From: Chloroflexota bacterium
Lineage (GTDB): Bacteria > Chloroflexota > Anaerolineae > UBA1429
Length of the DNA stretch: 6,147 nucleotides
Reading direction: 5' to 3'
Assembly: GCA_014360745.1 (NCBI GenBank)
Contig: JACIWY010000234.1
Location: forward strand, 1-6,147
The notes under the pieces are model-generated. The model saw only the letters and a program-made list of their open reading frames with translations. It ran no database searches and was not told the origin of the DNA. Below, piece by piece: positions 1 to 5,200 of the stretch (within the stretch, counting starts at the first letter, position 1; the number at the start of each line of letters is the position of its first letter). The position numbers and the translations under genes were made by a program.

Positions 1-1691
1 TCAACGCCCGAAACGATATGTTGGCCGAGCGCGTGTATGCTCCTTGGCCTGACATGGAGGCTGCCCTACGCCGGGCCGGTCTGCCGCTCTATTCGCTGGA
101 GACTCGGCATAGCCTGGATTCCTTTGATGTCATCGGCTTTAGCTTGCAGTACGAATTGAACGATAGCAACGTGCTGACCATGCTGGATCTGGCCGGCATA
201 CCGTTGTTGGCCTCAGAGCGCGCCTCCGATCGGGCCGCGCCTAGTCCTTTGGTGATCGCTGGCGGGAGCCGCGTTTATAACCCCGAGCCCCTGGCCGATT
301 TTTTTGATGCCCTGGTCATCGGCGAGGGGGAGGAGGTGTTGATCGAGATCCTCGAAGCGGTGGCCGCCTGGAAGCGCGCCCCGCAAGAAGGGGGCAGTCG
401 CGGTGCCTTGTTGCGTCGCCTGGCCCGGATCTCGGGCGTCTATGTGCCGAGCTTTTATCGTGTCCGTTATGCCGAAGATGGCAGGTTGCAAGCCATAGAA
501 CCGGCCGTCGAGGACGCCCCGGCCAAGGTGCGCAAGCGCATCTTGCCCACCCTGGGCCCGGCGCCCACTCGTCCCGTCGTTCCCAATATGAGCATGGTGC
601 ACGATCGCGGTGCCGTAGAGATCCAGCGCGGCTGCTCTCGTGGTTGCCGTTTTTGCCAGGCGGGCATCATCTATCGCCCTATCCGCGAACGCCCCGGGAT
701 AGAAACGCGGGCAGCCATTCGCGAGCTGGTTGATGCTACAGGCTATGACGAGGTGGGCCTGGTCTCATTGAGCAGCAGCGACCATTCCGGCATCGCCGAG
801 ATCGTCTCCGGCGCCATGGCAGAGAGCGGGGATGGGCGTCTCTCCATCTCGTTGCCCTCGTTGCGCATCGATTCTTTTTCCGTTGAGCTGGCCAAAGCGA
901 TCCAATCTGCCCGCAAGACCGGCTTCACCTTTGCGCCCGAGGCCGCCAGCCAGCGCTTGCGAGACGTGATCAATAAGGGGGTCACTGAAGAGGACTTGCA
1001 TAATACCGCCCAGGCCGTTTTTGAAAGCGGTTGGAACCGGGTTAAACTCTATTTCATGATCGGGCTGCCTACTGAGACCGATGAGGATGTGCTGGAAATC
1101 GCTCGCCTGGTGCGCGAATTGAGCGCCTTGGGCAGGCATATCCGCAAACGCCCCGTGGAGATCGGGGTCAGTGTCTCTACCTTTGTGCCCAAGCCGCATA
1201 CCCCCTTCCAATGGGTGCCGCTGGCCGGACGCGAGACGATCGCCCATCGGCAAGCGCTCTTGCGCGAGGCCTGCCGCCAACGTAGCGTGCACCTGAGTTG
1301 GTCCGACTGGTCGAGCACTTGGCTGGAGGCACTCCTGAGCCGAGGCGATCGCCGCCTTGGCCGGGTGATCTTGCGCGCTTGGCGGTTAGGCGCCCGCTTT
1401 GATGCCTGGAGCGACCAATTCCGTCCCGAGCTATGGCGACAGGCTCTGGCCGAAGAGGGACTCGACCCGGATTTTTATACCTTTCGCCCGCGAGAGCGCG
1501 ATGAGGTCTTTCCTTGGGACCATATCGACGTGGGCGTGAGCCGGGGCTTTTTGTGGCGCGAGTATCAGCGGGCGCGGGCCGGCGAGCTTTCGCCCGATTG
1601 CCGCCAGAGCTGCCATTATTGCGGCGTCTCGACGGCGTTCGGCAAAGAGCGCGCGCGTGCGCCGCGCAACGCCTGGGGGTGCCCATCATGA
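1..1691 (+). CDS. TIGR03960-type B12-binding-domain radical SAM protein (5' end outside window)
   Basis: Radical SAM protein of unknown reaction, expected to cleave S-adenosylmethionine at a [4Fe-4S] cluster in the cytoplasm. Numbering from the Met codon at 18, residues up to about 110 resemble a cobalamin-binding-type domain, with a beta-strand/Gly segment L78-VIAGGS and the GEGEE motif at 102-106. The radical SAM cluster motif Cx3Cx2C is Cys206, Cys210, Cys213. Typical downstream barrel segments follow: GFTFAPE (302-308) and KLYFMIGLPTETD (343-355). The C-terminus has PWDHIDVGVSRGFL and a second Cx3Cx2C at Cys528, Cys532, Cys535. The frame is open from base 3 (Asn-Ala-Arg-Asn-Asp before Met18), and this matches the family's conserved interior, so the Met at 18 is internal and an N-terminal part is missing. 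The stop TGA (1689-1691) overlaps the next start. Family members usually neighbour or are fused to DUF2344 proteins. Assignment is by recognised motifs, not by a search. Confidence 0.9.
   Translation, partial: NARNDMLAERVYAPWPDMEAALRRAGLPLYSLETRHSLDSFDVIGFSLQYELNDSNVLTMLDLAGIPLLASERASDRAAPSPLVIAGGSRVYNPEPLADFFDALVIGEGEEVLIEILEAVAAWKRAPQEGGSRGALLRRLARISGVYVPSFYRVRYAEDGRLQAIEPAVEDAPAKVRKRILPTLGPAPTRPVVPNMSMVHDRGAVEIQRGCSRGCRFCQAGIIYRPIRERPGIETRAAIRELVDATGYDEVGLVSLSSSDHSGIAEIVSGAMAESGDGRLSISLPSLRIDSFSVELAKAIQSARKTGFTFAPEAASQRLRDVINKGVTEEDLHNTAQAVFESGWNRVKLYFMIGLPTETDEDVLEIARLVRELSALGRHIRKRPVEIGVSVSTFVPKPHTPFQWVPLAGRETIAHRQALLREACRQRSVHLSWSDWSSTWLEALLSRGDRRLGRVILRAWRLGARFDAWSDQFRPELWRQALAEEGLDPDFYTFRPRERDEVFPWDHIDVGVSRGFLWREYQRARAGELSPDCRQSCHYCGVSTAFGKERARAPRNAWGCPS
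1675..1680 (+). promoter_or_regulatory. Shine-Dalgarno-like site for the DUF2344 gene
   Basis: GGGGGT, one base from GGAGGT, ends 7 bases before the ATG at 1688, inside the upstream coding region. It supports the ATG within the ATGA overlap as the true start. The overlap also suggests translational coupling, so a weak site would suffice. Confidence 0.45.
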
Positions 1692-2356
1692 GCGAGGCAA
1701 CGCCCGTCCAGCGGCTGCGTATCGTTTATACCGTCGAGGGCCCTTTGCGCTACATTTCAGTGCTCGACAAAGGGAGCACGTGGGAACGGCTCTTGCGCCG
1801 CGCCCATGTGCCTATGGCGTACTCTCAAGGCTATAATCCGCGGCCCAAGCTGCAATTGGGCACTGCGTTGCCCGTGGGGTACTCCTCCGAGTGCGAATTG
1901 CTCGATGTCTTTATGGCCAGGCGGATGCCCTTGGATGCCTTTCTCTCCGCCATCCTGGCCGAACGGCCCCCAGGATTGGGCGTGCGCCAGGTGTGTGAAG
2001 TGCCTCTGCGCGCTTTATCTGTGCAAGCGCGTTTACGCGAAGCGCTCTATGAGGTGCAGGTATGGAGCGACGTCTCCCCTACAAGCCTTCGGCAGGCCAT
2101 CGAGGCGCTGATGGCATGCAAAGAGGCCACCAGCCGGCGGCGCAAAGGGAAGGGCATGGTCGAGTACGATCTGCGCCCGCTCATTTTGGATATCCGTCAT
2201 GAGGGAGCTCAAAATGGGGTGCATCGGTTGTTCATGCATTTGCGCAATGGCCCCGAAGGTTCCGGGCGCCCGGAGGAAGTATTAGAGAAACTTGGTATGG
2301 CCGATGTGCGTTACCGCATTCACCGCAAAGCGTTGATCCTGGCCGAGGAGGAGTAG
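1688..2356 (+). CDS. DUF2344 / TIGR03936 radical SAM-linked protein
   Basis: A 222-residue protein of the DUF2344 family, probable partner of the radical SAM protein encoded just upstream; its biochemical role is not known. The N-terminal half carries the family pattern: RYIS-x-LD (21-27), WERLLRR (32-38), then AYSQGYNPRPKL (44-55), and LPVGYSSECELLDV (61-74). The C-terminal half has a basic stretch RRRKGKG followed by DLRP, and ends in GxGRPEEVLEKLGM and YRIHRKALIL, also typical. The family's usual SHLD is SVLD here (25 is Val). The start is the ATG at 1688. The same frame is open back to 1514, but the extra sequence there overlaps the radical SAM gene and looks like an out-of-frame translation of it. 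The ATGA overlap implies co-translation and probably a stoichiometric partnership. In other bacteria the two proteins are often a single fused chain. No metal-binding or catalytic motif of its own is evident. Confidence 0.9.
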   Translation: MSEATPVQRLRIVYTVEGPLRYISVLDKGSTWERLLRRAHVPMAYSQGYNPRPKLQLGTALPVGYSSECELLDVFMARRMPLDAFLSAILAERPPGLGVRQVCEVPLRALSVQARLREALYEVQVWSDVSPTSLRQAIEALMACKEATSRRRKGKGMVEYDLRPLILDIRHEGAQNGVHRLFMHLRNGPEGSGRPEEVLEKLGMADVRYRIHRKALILAEEE

Positions 2357-2359
2357 GAG
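2355..2359 (+). promoter_or_regulatory. Ribosome binding site for the HIT gene
   Basis: AGGAG overlaps the TAG stop of the DUF2344 gene (2354-2356) and lies 9 bases before the ATG at 2369. It fixes that ATG as the start and ties the HIT gene to the upstream pair. Confidence 0.7.
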
Positions 2360-2368
2360 TCATACGTT

Positions 2369-2923
2369 ATGAAGCGTATCTGGGCACCCTGGCGTATTGA
2401 CTATATCCGCAGTGCCAAACCCACGGATTGTATCTTTTGTACCAAGCCGGAAGAAGGCTGCGAAAACGACGGTGACAATCTCATCCTCTACCGTGGTGAG
2501 CATTGTTATATCATGATGAACCGTTACCCCTACAACAACGGGCATCTTATGGTCGTGCCCTATCGCCATGTCGATACGCCCCAAGACCTCGCGACCGAAG
2601 AACTGGCCGAGATGATGGTTCAGGTCAACCTTTGCCTAAAGGTGCTGGCCGAGTCCATGTTTCCCGATGGGTTTAATATCGGCATGAACTTGGGCGCCGC
2701 GGCGGGCGCGGGGATCAAGGATCACATCCATATGCATGTTGTGCCTCGTTGGGTTGGCGACACCAATTTCATGCCGGTGTTGGGCGACACGCGGGTGATC
2801 GTCGAGGGCATCCAGGTTTGTTACGAGCGGCTCAAGCCGCTGTTCGATCGCGAGGCCGGGCGCGTCCCTGAGGCAGACGGAGCTGATGCAGAAGGTCGAG
2901 AGCCGCCTCCTGCATCGGCCTGA
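2369..2923 (+). CDS. HIT-family hydrolase/phosphorylase, Ap4A-phosphorylase-like
   Basis: A 184-residue cytoplasmic histidine-triad protein that probably cleaves dinucleoside polyphosphates (such as Ap4A) or a related nucleotide through a covalent nucleotidyl-His intermediate. The N-terminal signature MKRIWAPWRIDYI is characteristic of the Ap4A-phosphorylase-like HIT group typified by mycobacterial Rv2613c. A CIFC motif at 21-24 may take part in zinc binding. The core has NxYPYNNGHLMVVPYRH (51-67), where H59 belongs to the conserved NxGH segment. The triad is H119-I-H121-M-H123-VVPRW, with H121 the predicted nucleophile, followed by GDTNFMPV (130-137), again typical of this group. The last 25 or so residues are Glu/Pro/Ala-rich, low complexity and probably disordered. 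The gene starts 12 bases after the DUF2344 stop with a good ribosome site. HIT genes act in nucleotide housekeeping, and the position does not reveal a specific link to the radical SAM pair. The phosphorylase versus hydrolase choice is inference. Confidence 0.92.
   Translation: MKRIWAPWRIDYIRSAKPTDCIFCTKPEEGCENDGDNLILYRGEHCYIMMNRYPYNNGHLMVVPYRHVDTPQDLATEELAEMMVQVNLCLKVLAESMFPDGFNIGMNLGAAAGAGIKDHIHMHVVPRWVGDTNFMPVLGDTRVIVEGIQVCYERLKPLFDREAGRVPEADGADAEGREPPPASA
2882..2919 (+). other. Imperfect inverted repeat (predicted RNA hairpin) at the 3' end of the HIT gene
   Basis: GCTGATGCAG (2882-2891) pairs with CTGCATCGGC (2910-2919): nine Watson-Crick pairs plus one G-U. After an A/C mismatch, 2893-2896 pairs with 2905-2908 (the last pair G-U), leaving a loop of 8 bases. 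It ends just before the TGA stop (2921-2923). No T-run follows, so it is not a classical intrinsic terminator. It could pause transcription, protect an mRNA 3' end, or be a chance product of the low-complexity tail. Confidence 0.35.
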
Positions 2924-2984
2924 CGAAGAGCGAGAGCGGCGACTTGCGGGTGATTGAACGTGACATAAAAATAGGAGTGAGGGC
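2924..2984 (+). other. Intergenic gap between the HIT and glycyl radical enzyme genes
   Basis: This is the largest gap in the window, 61 bases. It contains an A-rich patch (ACATAAAAATA, 2963-2973) that stands out in GC-rich surroundings, followed at once by the ribosome site. No promoter with both boxes at proper spacing and no operator-like palindrome was found. The A-rich patch may simply keep the ribosome site unstructured. Whether the GRE gene has its own promoter cannot be decided from this sequence. Confidence 0.4.
2973..2977 (+). promoter_or_regulatory. Ribosome binding site for the glycyl radical enzyme gene
   Basis: AGGAG lies 7 bases before the ATG at 2985. It supports that start and a product beginning MGATARVERLR, which matches the usual GRE N-terminal pattern in which a 'ERv.rLr' helix opens the protein. 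Confidence 0.75.
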
Positions 2985-5177
2985 ATGGGAGCAACAGCAC
3001 GGGTCGAGCGTTTGCGTTCCGGCATCCTGGAACAGGGCGAGATCTGCCGTGACGAGCCCGAGTTGCTCTGGGCGCGCTCCTGGATGGCTCATGCGGATGA
3101 GCCTTGGCATCTCGTGCGGCGGGCCCAAGCCACGGCAGACACGCTGCGAGGTCTGACGCCGCAGATCGACGCCGACGAGCTATTCGCCGGCAAGTTCTCT
3201 TCTCGTCCGCTGAGCGCGGAGGAACGGGCAGAGCTGGCCGCCTGGCGAGAGGGGCCGGCGCGAGCGTTGCCCCTCGTTCTGGGGCAACGGGCGCATATGG
3301 CTATCGATTATGAGCGGTTGTTGCGTCTGGGCCTGGCCGGGATACGGCAACAGATCGCCGTCTACCGCTCGCGCCTTGATCTGGCCCGCGCCGAGGATTT
3401 GGAGCGCGACGCCTTTTATCGCGCTTGTCTCATCGCTTTGGATGGTCTGGGCGAGCTGGCCCATCGCTATGCCAGCCATGCTCGCAGCCTTGCCACTGCC
3501 GAGCCCGATCCCGCCTGGCGCCAAGAGCTGGAGACCATAGCTGCGATCCTCGATCGCGTGCCCGAACGCCCGGCCGAGACCTTTCGCGAAGCACTGCAAG
3601 CCATCCACCTGGTCACTTTTGCCCTCTGCGCCGGGCAGCGGATGCTCCTTTTCCAGTACGGTCGTCCCGATCGTTACCTGTTGCCTTATTACCGGCGAGA
3701 TCTTGCCGCGGGCCGATTGACGCCGGATGAAGCTCAGGAGCTTATCGATGTGCTTTGCCTGATGCTCAGCCGCTACACCCCACGCGGCTTGGCCGTGGGC
3801 TTGATGATCGGCGGGCGCGATGGCAGTGGCATGGATGTAAGCAACGAACTGACCCGCCTTTTCCTGGAAAGCATCGCCCATACCAGGCTGGCTTACCCAA
3901 GCATCGGCCTATGCTGGAACGAGGATACCCCGGAAGAGATTCAAACCCGCGCCTGCGAGCTATTGGCCCAAGGGTTGACCCATCCAGCGATCTTTAACGA
4001 TGAGGTCATTACCCGCGGGCTGATGAACGCCGGCCTGCCCCCTGCCGAGGCCTGTCTATATATTCAGAGCACCTGTGTCGAGATTACGCCCATCGCTTCC
4101 TCCAACGTCTATGTGGCCAGCCCTTATATCAACCTGGTGCAGCTCTTGCACGACCTGCTTGGCGTGCCACCGTTGCCGGGGGCGGTCTATCGCCAGGGGC
4201 CGGCGGGTGGTGGCGCGTTGCACTACAAAGGGGTGGGGCAGATCGCCTCGGTGAACACTTTTGAAGAATTGCTCTCCGCCTACGAGGCTCGGCTGGCCGA
4301 GGCCATCCGCCTGGCCGTGGCCGACGAGAACACCTGCCAGGTCACTCGTTATTACCATGGCGGATTCCCATTACTCTCTTGCTTTGTCAACGACTGCCTG
4401 GCCCGTGGGTTGGACATCGACCAGGGTGGTGCGCGCTACAACTGGGTGGAGCCTTCCTTCGTCGGCCTGGCCAACGTGGTGGATGCGTTGGCGGCCATTC
4501 GGCGTCTGGTCTATGAGGAGGGTCGCCTGACCCTGGAGGAACTTGCCGAGGCGCTGCGAAACGACCTGGCCCACGACGAGCCGCTGCGCTTATTGCTGCT
4601 CCACGGAGCGCCCAAATACGGCAACGACGACGATCGGGTGGATGTGCTGGCCTGTAGGCTTACCGAGGCTATCGTCCGCGAGTGTGGCCGCTACCGCACT
4701 TTTCTGGGCGGCGCATTTCATCCGGGATTCTTTTGCTGGGTTATGCACGAGCGGCTGGGCGCGGTGACGGCGGCGTCGGCAGATGGCCGACGGGCGGGCG
4801 CTGCGTTGGGCGATGGTTCCGGGCCGGCGCAGGGCCGCGAGAGGCATGGCCCCACGGCCGCCATCCTCTCGGCCACCAAGTGGGAGCATACCCCTATGCT
4901 GGGGGGCATCGCCGTCAACCTGCGTTTCACCCGCTCGCGCCGACGCGCCGAGTTTGTAACCGGCCTGCGCTCGTTGGTGAACACCTTTATTCGGCGGGGT
5001 GGTTTTGAGCTCCAGGTCAACGTGGTGGACACCGAGACACTCAAGGAGGCCCAAAAGAACCCCGAGGCCTATCGCGATCTCGTCGTGCGCATCGGCGGCT
5101 ACAGCGACTATTTCGTCGGCCTATCGCCGCGCATGCAAGAGGAGATCATCCTGCGCACCGAGCACGAAGGGATTTGA
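2985..5177 (+). CDS. Glycyl radical enzyme (pyruvate formate-lyase family), substrate unassigned
   Basis: A 730-residue oxygen-sensitive radical enzyme, with a PFL-like barrel followed by a C-terminal glycyl radical domain. Family landmarks: PERPAETFREALQ (193-205); YGRPDRYLLPYY (225-236); the active-site loop S-T-Cys364-Val-Glu366, supplying the thiyl cysteine and the glutamate base found in dehydratase/decarboxylase-type GREs; INLVQLL after it; GGARYN; APKYGNDD; and RIGGYSDYFVGLS (702-714), where Gly705 is the expected radical site. The ending EEIILRTEHEGI is typical. All key residues are intact, so the gene looks functional. It is shorter than the usual 760-850 residues: the Cys-to-Gly distance (341) is normal, so the shortening is in the N-terminal half. 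Thr replaces the usual Gly before the Cys, and Asp-Arg-Tyr replaces Asp-Gln-Tyr. It is not PFL proper, which has Cys-Cys at this place. An activating radical SAM enzyme is required but absent from the window. The next gene, an oxidoreductase 23 bases on, suggests a shared catabolic pathway. Family certain; substrate unknown. Confidence 0.93.
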   Translation: MGATARVERLRSGILEQGEICRDEPELLWARSWMAHADEPWHLVRRAQATADTLRGLTPQIDADELFAGKFSSRPLSAEERAELAAWREGPARALPLVLGQRAHMAIDYERLLRLGLAGIRQQIAVYRSRLDLARAEDLERDAFYRACLIALDGLGELAHRYASHARSLATAEPDPAWRQELETIAAILDRVPERPAETFREALQAIHLVTFALCAGQRMLLFQYGRPDRYLLPYYRRDLAAGRLTPDEAQELIDVLCLMLSRYTPRGLAVGLMIGGRDGSGMDVSNELTRLFLESIAHTRLAYPSIGLCWNEDTPEEIQTRACELLAQGLTHPAIFNDEVITRGLMNAGLPPAEACLYIQSTCVEITPIASSNVYVASPYINLVQLLHDLLGVPPLPGAVYRQGPAGGGALHYKGVGQIASVNTFEELLSAYEARLAEAIRLAVADENTCQVTRYYHGGFPLLSCFVNDCLARGLDIDQGGARYNWVEPSFVGLANVVDALAAIRRLVYEEGRLTLEELAEALRNDLAHDEPLRLLLLHGAPKYGNDDDRVDVLACRLTEAIVRECGRYRTFLGGAFHPGFFCWVMHERLGAVTAASADGRRAGAALGDGSGPAQGRERHGPTAAILSATKWEHTPMLGGIAVNLRFTRSRRRAEFVTGLRSLVNTFIRRGGFELQVNVVDTETLKEAQKNPEAYRDLVVRIGGYSDYFVGLSPRMQEEIILRTEHEGI

Positions 5178-5187
5178 GAGAGACCGT

Positions 5188-5193
5188 GGAGGT
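5188..5193 (+). promoter_or_regulatory. Strong ribosome binding site for the oxidoreductase gene
   Basis: GGAGGT, a perfect Shine-Dalgarno core, lies 7 bases before the ATG at 5201. It decides that start over the in-frame GTG at 5186, which overlaps this site and has no equivalent site upstream. Confidence 0.8.
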
Positions 5194-5200
5194 AGCGTCC

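Noticed and set aside
18..20. ATG at 18 as the true start of the radical SAM gene.
   Set aside because: The frame is open to the left edge and the residues before it (Asn-Ala-Arg-Asn-Asp) fit the conserved interior of the family. The family also has a further N-terminal segment before this point.
1514..1687. Upstream extension of the DUF2344 gene to an ATG at 1514.
   Set aside because: The extra 58 codons overlap the conserved C-terminus of the radical SAM protein and translate to a sequence with no family resemblance. The ATG at 1688 gives the standard N-terminus.
1..1691. The radical SAM protein as activase of the downstream glycyl radical enzyme.
   Set aside because: GRE activases are about 250-320 residues long, with the Cx3Cx2C near the N-terminus. 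This protein is over 550 residues, with a B12-binding-type N-terminal domain and a DUF2344 partner, and belongs to another family.
2826..2841. Hairpin AGCGGC-TCAA-GCCGCT within the HIT gene.
   Set aside because: Six perfect pairs with a tetraloop, but it lies well inside the coding region, has no T-run, and such short GC stems arise often by chance here.
2944..2972. Possible sigma70-type promoter (TTGCGG, 17 bases, AAAAAT) before the GRE gene.
   Set aside because: Both boxes match the consensus weakly, and the predicted transcript start (about 2979) would fall downstream of the ribosome binding site at 2973-2977, which would be lost.
3180..3881. Long open frame on the - strand (233 codons) opposite the glycyl radical enzyme gene.
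   Set aside because: It lies fully opposite a gene with intact family motifs, has no recognisable motif of its own, and is expected in GC-rich coding DNA. The same applies to the - strand frames at 765-1292 and 1177-1689.
5186..5188. In-frame GTG as start of the oxidoreductase gene.
   Set aside because: It overlaps the GGAGGT ribosome site and would add residues before the compact Met-Leu-Asn-Val-Gly start of the Rossmann fold, which the ATG at 5201 fits better.
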